NCBI RefSeq assembly: GCF_002937075.1
Contig: NZ_NHSJ01000100.1
Span: 1 to 64,000, forward strand
Length of the DNA: 64,000 nt
Direction of reading: 5' to 3'
Source: Rhodoblastus sphagnicola
GTDB taxonomy: Bacteria > Pseudomonadota > Alphaproteobacteria > Rhizobiales > Beijerinckiaceae
Part shown: one piece after another, positions 56,383 to 64,000 of the stretch
Layout: every line of letters starts with the position of its first letter
How positions within the stretch are numbered: position 1 is the stretch's first letter
The notes under the pieces: model-generated
What the model saw: only the letters and a program-made list of their open reading frames with translations
What the model was told of the DNA's origin: nothing
Databases searched by the model: none
Translations under genes and position numbers: made by a program

Positions 56383-57491
56383 CTAACCCGCTCCCCCCGC
56401 CGTCGGGCATGCTGGCGGAACTCACCTATCGCTGCCCGCTGTCGTGTCCCTATTGCTCCAATCCGCTGGAGATGGCGGGTCGGCATGCGGAAATGTCCAC
56501 GCAGGAGTGGAAACGCATTTTTTCGCAGGCGGCCGAGATCGGGGTGCTGCACGCGCATCTCTCGGGCGGCGAGCCGGCGTCGCGGCGCGATCTGCTCGAA
56601 CTGGTCGCGCATTGCGCGCAGGTCGGGCTTTACACCAATCTCATCACCTCCGGCGTCGGCCTGACGAAAAAACTGTTCGACGATCTCGTCGCGGCGGGTC
56701 TCGATCACGTGCAATTGTCGATTCAGGACGCGAAGGCCGAAAGCGCCGACTGGATCGGCGGCTACCCCGGCGGTTTCGCCAAAAAACTCGAAGTGGCGCA
56801 ATGGGTCGCCGAAAGCGGCCTGCCGCTCACCGTCAATGCGGTGATCCATCGCGCCAACATTTCCCGCGCCGCCGCGATGGTGGACTTCGCCGTAAACTTA
56901 AGCGCGCGGCGGATCGAGATCGCCCATGCGCAATATTACGGCTGGGCGCTGCGCAATCGCGGCCATCTCATGCCGACCCGCGAGCAGAGCGAACGGGCTT
57001 ACGCGGAGGTCGAGGCGCGGCGCGTGTTTTACAAGGGACGCATCGTCATCGACCATGTCGCGCCCGACTATCACGCCAAATATCCCAAAGCCTGCATGAG
57101 CGGCTGGGGGCGGTTGACGTTCAACGTCACGCCGACGGGCAAGGTGCTGCCGTGCCATGCGGCGGAGACGATTCCGGGCCTGGAATTCTGGAACGCGCGC
57201 GAAAAATCCTTGGCCGAATGCTGGACCGACTCGCCCGGCTTCAACGCCTATCGCGGAACGGATTGGATGAAGGAGCCGTGCCGCTCCTGCGAGCGCAAAA
57301 CGGAAGATTTTGGCGGCTGCCGATGTCAGGCGCTTGCGCTGGCGGCCGACCCTGCGGCAACCGATCCGATCTGTTCCAAATCGCCACGGCATCATCTGAT
57401 CGGCGAAATCGCCGCGCGCGAATCGTCGGAAAAGGTCGAGGGTTTTGCGCCGCGCCGCATGGCGCCGACCAAGGTCGCCGACGAGGTTTGA
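56379..57491 (+). CDS. pqqE: PqqE, radical SAM PqqA Glu-Tyr cross-linking enzyme
   Basis: A 370-residue radical-SAM SPASM protein. The SAM cluster Cys19/Cys23/Cys26 is in CPLSCPYC, with LSGGEPASRRDL following. C-terminal Cys-rich SPASM region: CMSGWGRL, LPCHAAE, CRSCERKTEDFGGCRCQ. It forms the C-C bond between Glu and Tyr of PqqA. ATG 56379 overlaps the pqqD stop (ATGA). Confidence 0.95.
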   Translation: MTNPLPPPSGMLAELTYRCPLSCPYCSNPLEMAGRHAEMSTQEWKRIFSQAAEIGVLHAHLSGGEPASRRDLLELVAHCAQVGLYTNLITSGVGLTKKLFDDLVAAGLDHVQLSIQDAKAESADWIGGYPGGFAKKLEVAQWVAESGLPLTVNAVIHRANISRAAAMVDFAVNLSARRIEIAHAQYYGWALRNRGHLMPTREQSERAYAEVEARRVFYKGRIVIDHVAPDYHAKYPKACMSGWGRLTFNVTPTGKVLPCHAAETIPGLEFWNAREKSLAECWTDSPGFNAYRGTDWMKEPCRSCERKTEDFGGCRCQALALAADPAATDPICSKSPRHHLIGEIAARESSEKVEGFAPRRMAPTKVADEV

Positions 57492-57709
57492 GGCTTTCGC
57501 TGACAATGCCGACACCGAGCAAGCCGAACGTCGGCGCGCGGCGCGGCTCCCAAACGACGCGGAAGCTAAAAATTTATGCAAATCAATCAAATAAATATAG
57601 GCGACGGCCTGTCTAACCAAGGCGGTGGCGGTCTTTCGTCGAGGGCGCCAAAGTACAATTTCCCTCGATGCGGCTCGCTCTAAGATCGGGCAAAATTCTG
57701 GAGGATAAC
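57492..57709 (+). promoter_or_regulatory. AT-rich promoter region before cytochrome c
   Basis: 218 bp between pqqE and the cytochrome c gene. An AT-rich island at 57567-57600 contrasts with the GC-rich surroundings and is the likely core promoter of the cytochrome-MxaJ-like-dehydrogenase operon. No defined -35 or regulator site was seen. Confidence 0.4.
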
Positions 57710-58150
57710 GTGTCGTCATTTACCCGCAAACTCGGGCTTTCCGTCGTTTTTTGCGCCTCCGTGCTGGGCGCCGGCTCCGTCCTGGCTCATGGAAACGTGA
57801 CTCCGCAGGCGATCGACACAACCGGGCTTCCCCCCGCTGGTTCCGATTGGCTGGAAAAGAACCCTTATCGCGGCACGAAAGATCAGGAGTTGGCGACGAA
57901 GATCGGCTCTTCCGGCTTCAACCAGAACTGCGCCAGATGTCATGGCCTCGAGGCGGAATCCGGCGGTCTCGCGCCTGACCTGCGTTATCTCGACAAGGGC
58001 GACGAAGGCGACGCATGGTTCATCAATCGCGTCCGCCACGGCTATTCCCAGAACGGCGTCACCAAGATGCCGGTTTGGGAGGGCATTCTGTCGCAGGAAG
58101 CGATGTGGGCGATCCGCACCTATCTCGACTCCCGCTACCAGGGCGATTGA
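57710..58150 (+). CDS. Periplasmic c-type cytochrome (PedF/ExaB-like)
   Basis: A 146-residue protein with GTG start 57710, TCTGGAGG upstream and a signal peptide (LGLSVVFCASVLGAGSVLA, cleaved after LAHG). One heme site: CARCH (residue ~76). MPVWEG supplies the methionine. It resembles cytochrome c-550 PedF (VTPQAIDTTGLPP, then NCARCHGLEAESGGLAPDL), the electron acceptor of quinoprotein alcohol dehydrogenases. Confidence 0.9.
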   Translation: MSSFTRKLGLSVVFCASVLGAGSVLAHGNVTPQAIDTTGLPPAGSDWLEKNPYRGTKDQELATKIGSSGFNQNCARCHGLEAESGGLAPDLRYLDKGDEGDAWFINRVRHGYSQNGVTKMPVWEGILSQEAMWAIRTYLDSRYQGD

Positions 58151-58155
58151 GGTTG

Positions 58156-59001
58156 ATGCGCGCGTTTCGCGCCATCCTCGTTCTGTCCGCGCTGGGCGGC
58201 GCGCTGGCTGCTGAAGTGGCGCGGGCGCGTCCGCTCGACGTGGTCAAGTCCGGCGGCGTCCTGCGGATCACGGTTTACCGCGACTATCGTCCGTGGTCCT
58301 GGCAGGAAGGCGGACGCCTGAAGGGCATCGATGTCGAGATCGGAGCGGCCTTGGCCAAGGCGCTCGGATGCAAGGCGGATTACCTCGTGCTGCGCCCCGA
58401 CGACAATCTCAACGACGATCTCCGCAACGGCGTCTGGCGCGGCTCCATTCTCGGCGAAGCGCCGGGAGACGTGATGCTGCACGTGCCCAACGATCCGCGC
58501 GTCGAAGAAGCCAACGACAAGATCAAGCTGACCAGCGCTTACCAAACGGAAGGCTACGCCATGGCGGTCGATCCCGCCAAGGCCGAGCGGGCGCAAGATT
58601 TCTCGCTGTTCGAGCAGGAGAAGGTCGCTGTCGATCTTGGCACGCTCGCGGACATCATCCTGCTGTCGGCGCGCGACCACAAGCTCATCAACAATGTCGT
58701 GCATGTGCGCGGTGAGGACAAAGCGGCGCAGGCCTACGACAAGGGCGAGGTCGCGGCCTTCTATGGCGAGTCTGCGCTGGTCGAGCATCTCGCCCATGCG
58801 TCATCGCGACCGGCGGCCATCATCCATCCCCCGCACAAGCTGGCGAAGACCATTGCGATCGGTGGAGCGGTGAAGGCGGATTCCGTCGATCTCGGCGACG
58901 AGATCGACCGCCAGATGACGGCGCTTGCCACTTCCGGCGCGTTGAAGGCGATTTTCGCGTCCTATGGCGTCGAATGGCGCCAGCCGGCGCAAGACAGGTG
59001 A
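58156..59001 (+). CDS. MxaJ-like periplasmic substrate-binding protein
   Basis: A 281-residue family-3 periplasmic binding protein with a signal peptide ([20 protein letters not shown], cleaved near ARA). Matching the quinoprotein-associated group are [20 protein letters not shown] and [18 protein letters not shown]. These proteins accompany methanol or ethanol dehydrogenases and probably help their assembly or cofactor insertion. It lies 5 bp after the cytochrome stop. Confidence 0.85.
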   Translation: MRAFRAILVLSALGGALAAEVARARPLDVVKSGGVLRITVYRDYRPWSWQEGGRLKGIDVEIGAALAKALGCKADYLVLRPDDNLNDDLRNGVWRGSILGEAPGDVMLHVPNDPRVEEANDKIKLTSAYQTEGYAMAVDPAKAERAQDFSLFEQEKVAVDLGTLADIILLSARDHKLINNVVHVRGEDKAAQAYDKGEVAAFYGESALVEHLAHASSRPAAIIHPPHKLAKTIAIGGAVKADSVDLGDEIDRQMTALATSGALKAIFASYGVEWRQPAQDR

Positions 59002-59050
59002 GATCGCAAGGTCAGGCGCCTTGCGGGCGACTCTTGGCGCGGCATATGAT

Positions 59051-59170
59051 CGCCGCGCCATGTTGGACTGGGGCTTGGGCCGAAAACCGCCGCGCTATGT
59101 TGGAACGCAGACGCGGCGACCGCCGCGCCTTTTGGACAAGGACGCGGCGGAAACCGCCGCGTCCAGTAAA
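59051..59170 (+). repeat. Imperfect tandem repeats in the leader of the alcohol dehydrogenase gene
   Basis: The phrase CGCCGCG recurs at 59051, 59088, 59121 and 59155 (spacing 37, 33 and 34). At the first two it continues as C(C/T)ATGTTGGA. Stems GACGCGGCGG-AAA-CCGCCGCGTC (59141-59163) and TGGCGCGGC...GCCGCGCCA (59036-59061) are also present. They may form a leader structure or binding sites; the function is unknown. Confidence 0.45.
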
Positions 59171-59213
59171 ATGGCTCCGGACCGCGGGGCGATTCTTGGG
59201 AGGAATGGGAATC

Positions 59214-60980
59214 ATGAAACGCACAATTCTCGCCAGCGTCTCCATTCTGGGGATGGCCATGGGCGGCGCTCTCGCCGGCCCCGTCACCGATGCCGATATT
59301 CTCAATGACGGCAAGAATCCGAAGGAAGTCCTTACCAACGGCATGGGTCTGCAGGCCCACCGTTTCAGCATTCTCGACAAGGTCAACACCAAGAACGTGC
59401 AGAACCTGGTTCCGGCCTGGTCGTTCTCCTTCGGCGGCGAAAAGCAGCGCGGCCAGGAGGCGCAGGCGCTGGTGCATGACGGCATGGTCTTCGTCACCGG
59501 CTCCTACAGCCGCCTCTACGCCATGGACGCCAAGACCGGCGAGAAAATCTGGGAATATGACGCGCGCCTGCCGGAAGGCATCATGCCCTGCTGCGACGTG
59601 ATCAACCGCGGCGCGGCGATCTACGGCGACAAGGTCTATTTCTCCACACTCGACGCGCAGATCATCGCGCTCGACTACAAGACCGGCAAAGTGGCCTGGC
59701 ACAAGGCCATCGACGATTTCAAGGCGGGCTATTCGAGCTCCGCCGCGCCGATCATCGTGCCGACCAAGGCCAATGGCGCGCTCATCATCACCGGCGTGTC
59801 CGGCGGCGAATTCGGCGTTGTCGGCCGGGTCGAGGCGCGCGACGTCAACACCGGCGAACTGGTGTGGGCGCGTCCGACGCTCGAAGGCCTGGTGGGCCAG
59901 TACAAGGGCAAGGACACCACCATGACCGGCAAGGCCAACGAGACCTGGGCCGGCGACATGTACAAGACCGGCGGCGCCGCGACCTGGCTCGGCGGCACCT
60001 ACGACCCCGAAACCCATCTGGTGTTCTTTGGAACCGGCAATCCGGCGCCGTGGAATTCCTGGCTGCGTCCGGGCGACAACAAATGGGCCGCCTCGCGCCT
60101 CGCCATCGATCCGGAGAACGGCGAAATCAAGTGGGGTTTCCAGACCACCCCGCATGAAGGCTGGGACTATGACGGCGTGAACGAAGTGGTGTCGTTCGAC
60201 CTGCAAAAGGACGGCAAGACCATCAAGGCCGGCGGCACCGCCGACCGCAACGGCTTCTTCTACGTGCTGGACCGCACCAACGGCAAGTTCATCGACGCCA
60301 AGCCCTTCGTCGAGAAGATCACTTGGGCCAAGGAAATCGACAAGAACGGCCGCCCGGTCTTCAATGACGACATGCGCCCGGGCGACCCCACCAAGTCGGA
60401 AGACGGCAAGCAGGGCAAGACGGTGTTCGCGGTGCCGTCCTTCCTCGGCGGCAAGAACCAGATGCCGATCGCCTATTCCGACCAGACCAAGCTGTTCTAT
60501 ATCCCGTCGAACGAATGGGGCATGGACATCCACAACGAGCCGGTCGTCTACAAGAAGGGCGCGGCCTATCTCGGCGCGGGCTTCAACATCAAGGCGATCT
60601 TCGACGACCATATCGGCGCGCTGAAGGCCTTCGATCCCGTGTCGATGAAGATCGTCTGGCAGGTCAACAACAAGGCTCCGCTGTGGGGCGGCGTGATGAC
60701 CACCGCCGGCGGCCTGGTGTTCTACGGCACGCCCGAAGGCTATCTCAAGGCGCTCGACGCCAAGACCGGCAAGGAACTGTGGAAGTTCAACGTCGGCACC
60801 GGCATTGTCGCGCCGCCGGTCGCCTGGGAGCAGGACGGCGAGGAATATATCGGCGTCGCCGCCGGCTGGGGTGGCGCGGTGCCGCTGTGGGGCGGCGAAG
60901 TCGCCAAGACCTTCAAGGGCATCAACCAGGGCGGCTCGTATTGGGTGTTCAAGCTGCCGCCCAAATCCGCCGCGAACTGA
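59214..60980 (+). CDS. PQQ-dependent alcohol dehydrogenase, predicted lanthanide type (PedH/ExaF-like)
   Basis: A 588-residue quinoprotein with a signal peptide ([16 protein letters not shown]). Adjacent Cys126-Cys127 (MPCCDV), Glu199 (SGGEF) and Asn276 (GTGN) are cofactor residues; catalytic Asp318 is in WDYDG. Two residues later, Asp320 is the additional acid that distinguishes lanthanide enzymes (XoxF, ExaF, PedH) from calcium enzymes (Ala in MxaF WDYAG). The beta-propeller repeats [28 protein letters not shown] and [14 protein letters not shown] are typical. The start ATG 59214 has GGGAGG 9 nt upstream. Substrate (ethanol-like primary alcohol) is inferred from neighbours. Confidence 0.92.
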   Translation: MKRTILASVSILGMAMGGALAGPVTDADILNDGKNPKEVLTNGMGLQAHRFSILDKVNTKNVQNLVPAWSFSFGGEKQRGQEAQALVHDGMVFVTGSYSRLYAMDAKTGEKIWEYDARLPEGIMPCCDVINRGAAIYGDKVYFSTLDAQIIALDYKTGKVAWHKAIDDFKAGYSSSAAPIIVPTKANGALIITGVSGGEFGVVGRVEARDVNTGELVWARPTLEGLVGQYKGKDTTMTGKANETWAGDMYKTGGAATWLGGTYDPETHLVFFGTGNPAPWNSWLRPGDNKWAASRLAIDPENGEIKWGFQTTPHEGWDYDGVNEVVSFDLQKDGKTIKAGGTADRNGFFYVLDRTNGKFIDAKPFVEKITWAKEIDKNGRPVFNDDMRPGDPTKSEDGKQGKTVFAVPSFLGGKNQMPIAYSDQTKLFYIPSNEWGMDIHNEPVVYKKGAAYLGAGFNIKAIFDDHIGALKAFDPVSMKIVWQVNNKAPLWGGVMTTAGGLVFYGTPEGYLKALDAKTGKELWKFNVGTGIVAPPVAWEQDGEEYIGVAAGWGGAVPLWGGEVAKTFKGINQGGSYWVFKLPPKSAAN

Positions 60981-61008
60981 AGTCCGCCGCGAACTGACGC
61001 GTGACGAG

Positions 61009-61036
61009 GGGCGGCCGAACGGCCGCCCTTCTTTTG
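61009..61036 (+). terminator. Rho-independent terminator after alcohol dehydrogenase
   Basis: GGGCGGCCG (61009-61017), loop AA, CGGCCGCCC (61020-61028) followed by TTCTTTTG. It separates the highly expressed dehydrogenase from the regulator gene. Confidence 0.8.
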
Positions 61037-61140
61037 TCGGGGCTTGCGCCTCGGCGCGGCGCGGAGCAAACTCGTCAGGAAAAAGGCGGCGGGCGCATCA
61101 GCGCGACGGCGCAAAAAAGATTGCACTGGAAACGCCCTCG

Positions 61141-61815
61141 ATGACCCGCATTCTCATTGTCGACGACCATCCCCTGTTCCGCGAGGCGCTGGAGAGCGCC
61201 GTGCGCATGGAGCGGCCAAGCTGCGAAATTTTCGAGGCGACCACCATCGACGAGGCGCTGGAGCTTTTGAGCCGCGAGAAGGACATCGATCTCGGCCTGT
61301 TCGACCTGTTCCTGCCGGGCACATCCGGCCTGTCGGGGCTGGTGCGTGTGCGCGCCGCCTATCCGCACCTGCCGGTCATGGTGGTTTCGGGCCACGAGGA
61401 TCCGCGTGTGGTGCGCGACCTGCTGTCGATGGGCGTCGCCGGCTTCGTCTCCAAGGCGACGTCGAAAAGCGAACTCGCCCATTCCATCAATGAAGTCTTG
61501 AACGGCTCGATCTATTTGCCGGAGCGTTTCCGCGACATCAGCCAGCCGCAGCCCTCCGAGATTGAGCGCGGCGACATGCTGCGCCGGTTGCAGGACCTCA
61601 CGCCGCAACAATTGCGCGTGCTCGACATGATCCGCGCCGGCTTGCAGAACAAGCAGATCGCCTATGAGCTTGGCGTCGCCGAAACCACGGTCAAGGCGCA
61701 TGTTTCCGAGATTCTTCGCAAGCTGAATGTTTACAGCCGCACCAAGGCGGCGATCGAGGTCGGCAAGATGGATTTCGCGCAATTGCCGCTCGACATCGCC
61801 AAACCCAGCCATTGA
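61141..61815 (+). CDS. LuxR/NarL-type response regulator
   Basis: A 224-residue response regulator. The receiver domain has the acidic pair (ILIVDDHPLF), phosphorylatable Asp in LGLFDLFLPGTSG and the Lys in FVSKATSK. The LuxR HTH is at the C-terminus (LTPQQLRVLDMIRAGLQNKQ, ELGVAETTVKAHVSEILRKL). It probably controls the quinoprotein cluster, as ExaE/PedR-type regulators do. No sensor kinase is in the window. Confidence 0.9.
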   Translation: MTRILIVDDHPLFREALESAVRMERPSCEIFEATTIDEALELLSREKDIDLGLFDLFLPGTSGLSGLVRVRAAYPHLPVMVVSGHEDPRVVRDLLSMGVAGFVSKATSKSELAHSINEVLNGSIYLPERFRDISQPQPSEIERGDMLRRLQDLTPQQLRVLDMIRAGLQNKQIAYELGVAETTVKAHVSEILRKLNVYSRTKAAIEVGKMDFAQLPLDIAKPSH

Positions 61816-61826
61816 GCGAGGACGCC

Positions 61827-62792
61827 ATGATTGCTTCGCGCCTGTTCGCCTTTCTGTTCGCTTGCCTGCTGTCGCTCGCGCCCGCTTCCGCCGCCGAAAA
61901 AATCCGCCTCGCCACGCAGGCCACGGGCACGTTCGGCTGGGAGCTGGCGGTGGCCCGCGCCTATGGTCTCGACAAGGCCGCCGGTCTCGAGTTGGAGACC
62001 ACCGAACTCGCCACCACGGAAGCCGGCAAGATCGCGCTGGTCGGCGGCGGCGCCGACATCATCCTGTCGGACTGGCTGTGGGTGGCGCGCGAGCGCGGAC
62101 TCGGCCAGCCGTTGCTGTTCTTTCCGCATTCGACCGGGCTGGGCGCGGTGATGGCCAAAGAGCCGGCGAAGTTTTCGAGCGCCGCCGATCTCGTCGGGAA
62201 AAAACTTGGCGTCGCCGGCGGGCCGCTCGACAAGAGTTGGCTGCTGCTGCAAGCCTGGGGTCTGAAACAGGGCGTCGATCTGAAGAGTCAGGCCAATATC
62301 GTTTATGGCGCGCCGGCGCTGCTGGCGGAAAAGCTCGCGCAGGGTGAACTCGACGCCGCGCTGGAATTCTGGACGTTTTGCGCGCGACTCGAAACCAAAG
62401 GGTTTGGGCGGGCGGTCGATCTGATCGATGTCGAAAAAGACCTTGGCGCGAAAAGCCCGGTGATCGTGACCGGCTATGTGTTTACGCCGGCTTTCGCCGC
62501 GCGGCAGGGGCCAGCGCTGGCGCGGTTCTTCACCATGATGAAGCAGGCGAAAAAGCTGATCGCCGAGGATGACGCCGCCTTCGCCAAGATCGCCGGCATG
62601 ACCGGACTGCCCGACGCCGCTGGCCAGGCCATTGTTCGGCGTTACTACCGCGCGGGCGTTCCGACGGATGCGCTCGACAGCGAGGTGGCGGACGCCGCCG
62701 CGCTCTACAAGGTTCTGGCGAAGATCGGCGGCCCGCAACTCGTCGGCGGCGCAACCGAGCTTGATCAGGCGCTGTTCTACCGAGCGCCATGA
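61827..62792 (+). CDS. NitT/TauT-like ABC substrate-binding protein
   Basis: A 321-residue periplasmic binding protein with signal peptide (LFAFLFACLLSLAPASAAEK). The two-lobe NMT1-like pattern shows IRLATQATGTFGWELAVARA, GAADIILSDWLWVAR and KLGVAGGPLDKSWLLLQAWG. It follows the regulator by 11 bp and overlaps the permease (ATGA). Substrate unknown; in this setting an alcohol, acid or metal-related substrate is possible. Confidence 0.8.
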   Translation: MIASRLFAFLFACLLSLAPASAAEKIRLATQATGTFGWELAVARAYGLDKAAGLELETTELATTEAGKIALVGGGADIILSDWLWVARERGLGQPLLFFPHSTGLGAVMAKEPAKFSSAADLVGKKLGVAGGPLDKSWLLLQAWGLKQGVDLKSQANIVYGAPALLAEKLAQGELDAALEFWTFCARLETKGFGRAVDLIDVEKDLGAKSPVIVTGYVFTPAFAARQGPALARFFTMMKQAKKLIAEDDAAFAKIAGMTGLPDAAGQAIVRRYYRAGVPTDALDSEVADAAALYKVLAKIGGPQLVGGATELDQALFYRAP

Positions 62793-63526
62793 TCCGGCTG
62801 TTTTCGCTCGGTCTTTTTCTTCTGGCGTGGCAATTCGGGGCGATGACGCTCGGGCCGCATCACCTTCCGGCGCCGGCGCAAGTCGCCGCGACTTTCGCCG
62901 ACGAATGGCGCAGCGGCGACATGCCGCTCAATCTCGGCCTCACGCTGATGCGCGTGCTGGCGGGTTTCACGTTGGCGATGATCGCCGGTTCGGCTTTGGG
63001 CCTTGCGCTCGGACGCAAGCCGGCGCTCGATCGGCTGCTTGACCCTTGGTTGGTGATCGCGCTCAACACGCCAGCTTTGGTCGTGATCATCCTCGCCTAT
63101 GTCTGGGGCGGGTTGAATGAGATTTCCGCCTTGGCCGCCATTGCGTTGAACAAGTTTCCCAATGCCGTTGTGACGTTGCGCGAGGGGGCTCGCGCCCTCG
63201 ATCCGGCGCTCGATGAAATGGCTGAGGTGTTTGCCTTCTCGCGGTGGCGGCGCTGGCGCGACGTGTTGCTGCCGCAACTCGCGCCCTATTTCGCGGCGGC
63301 CGCGCGCGGCGGCCTCGCCCTGGTGTGGAAGATCGTGCTGGTGGTCGAGCTGTTGGGGCGGCCCAACGGGGTCGGCTTCAAGATGGGCATGGCTTTCCAA
63401 TTGTTCGACCTGCCGCTGCTGCTGGCCTATGCCTTGCCCTTCGTCGCCTTGATGGTTGTGGCGGAAACTTTCGTCCTGCGTCCCGCCGAGCGCTCGGCCA
63501 ATTGGTGGCGGCGCCATGGCGATTGA
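62789..63526 (+). CDS. ABC transporter permease (NitT/TauT type)
   Basis: A 245-residue inner-membrane protein with about six hydrophobic segments, an EAA-like loop (RWRRWRDVLLPQLAPYFAAA) that contacts the ATPase, and a preceding TREGARALDPALDEMAEVF. Overlaps the ATPase gene by 11 nt. Confidence 0.88.
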   Translation: MIRLFSLGLFLLAWQFGAMTLGPHHLPAPAQVAATFADEWRSGDMPLNLGLTLMRVLAGFTLAMIAGSALGLALGRKPALDRLLDPWLVIALNTPALVVIILAYVWGGLNEISALAAIALNKFPNAVVTLREGARALDPALDEMAEVFAFSRWRRWRDVLLPQLAPYFAAAARGGLALVWKIVLVVELLGRPNGVGFKMGMAFQLFDLPLLLAYALPFVALMVVAETFVLRPAERSANWWRRHGD

Positions 63527-64000
63527 GATCTCTGGGCTCACCAAGATTTTCGCTCGGGTGAATGGCGATGGGCGCGAGGTGTTTCGCGACTTTTCACTGA
63601 CGCTCGGCGCGGGCAAGGTCGCGGCGCTGCTGGGGCCGTCCGGCTGCGGCAAGTCCACCTTGCTGCGGCTGATCGCGGGAATCGAAAAGCTGTCCGCCGG
63701 ATCGGTGGTCGTTCCGGCGAAGCGGATTGGCATGGCGTTTCAGGAGCCGCGCCTGTTGCCGTGGCGCAGCGTCGCGGACAATCTGCGGCTGGCCGCGCCC
63801 GGCCTGTCCGATGCGGCGCTGGACGCTTCGTTGGCGGCTTTTGAACTCGACGGGCGCGGCGGGGATTTTCCCGGGCAATTGTCGCTTGGCCTCGCGCGGC
63901 GCGTGGCGCTGGCGCGGGCTTTCGCGGTCGAGCCGGACCTGCTGCTGTTGGATGAACCTTTCGCCTCGCTCGATCTCGCTTTGCATCGGCGCTTGCGGGC
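63516..64000 (+). CDS. ABC transporter ATP-binding protein (3' end outside window)
   Basis: The frame runs from ATG 63516 to the window end with no stop. Walker A is GPSGCGKST and Walker B is LLLLDEPFASLD; between them is the Q-loop AFQEPRLLPW. The signature is LSLGLARR, where the usual LSGGQ is replaced by LSLGL. The preceding GIEKLSAGSV is typical for this class. The transporter is completed by the two genes upstream. Confidence 0.88.
   Translation, partial: MAIEISGLTKIFARVNGDGREVFRDFSLTLGAGKVAALLGPSGCGKSTLLRLIAGIEKLSAGSVVVPAKRIGMAFQEPRLLPWRSVADNLRLAAPGLSDAALDASLAAFELDGRGGDFPGQLSLGLARRVALARAFAVEPDLLLLDEPFASLDLALHRRLR

Noticed and set aside
58962-60611. 549-codon minus-strand frame opposite the alcohol dehydrogenase
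   Set aside because: Shadow of the quinoprotein gene; no domain and inconsistent with the operon direction.
1-64000. CRISPR arrays and tRNA or rRNA genes
   Set aside because: No regularly spaced repeat array and no cloverleaf or rRNA-like sequence was noticed on either strand; the short repeats at 59051-59170 have no unique spacers.

Overview
The window is GC-rich alphaproteobacterial DNA, most likely Hyphomicrobiales (methylotroph-like, for example Methylocystaceae or Beijerinckiaceae; this placement is inference). Three things support it: a GAAC-N7-GAAC LexA box before an imuA-imuB-dnaE2 mutagenesis operon, REP-like palindromes of a Rhizobiales type, and a PQQ/quinoprotein alcohol-oxidation locus.

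The window has three parts. (1) Positions 1-4039 hold plus-strand genes from the end of an older phage-like element: a glycine-rich fibre-like protein, a broken small gene, an amidase, a lysozyme, and several small membrane or exported proteins. (2) Positions 4040-46699 are a complete-looking 42.66 kb transposable (Mu-like) prophage lying in reverse. Its ends begin TGTA on their own strands, carry related ~20-bp transposase-site repeats, and are flanked by an identical 5-bp duplication, GCCGG (4035-4039 and 46700-46704). The insertion split a Rho-independent terminator that once followed the older element; one arm is at 4019-4030, and the rest with its T-run is at 46705-46717. (3) Positions 46700-64000 are host chromosome.

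Read from its left end (46699) downwards, the prophage encodes a LexA-like repressor facing a Ner-like regulator, a ParB-like protein, MuA and MuB, and an early block of small genes including GemA and two proteins with DnaA domain IV-like segments. Next come an MT-A70 methyltransferase, a Mor/C-family activator, and a lysis cassette (amidase, small membrane proteins, overlapping Rz/Rz1). The head genes are Mu-type (gp25-gp29, F, I with a nested scaffold, T). The tail is P2-type (V, W, J, I, fibre, sheath, tube, E/E' with a -1 frameshift, tape measure, U, X, D). The last gene is a D12 adenine methyltransferase in the position of Mu mom. The lysis, head (I) and tail (sheath) units are each preceded by the same 17-bp dyad, a good candidate for the site of the late activator.

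On the chromosome, the SOS-controlled imuA-imuB-dnaE2 translesion operon is followed by a convergent pair, an NAD-dependent aldehyde dehydrogenase and a DUF779 protein. Next is pqqA-(terminator)-pqqB-pqqD-pqqE with no pqqC, then a c-type cytochrome (PedF-like), an MxaJ-like periplasmic protein, and a quinoprotein alcohol dehydrogenase whose active site (WDYDG) predicts lanthanide dependence. The window closes with a LuxR-type response regulator and a NitT/TauT-like ABC transporter that runs off the end. Together these make a pathway that oxidises an alcohol in the periplasm with PQQ, passes electrons to cytochrome c, and oxidises the aldehyde in the cytoplasm.
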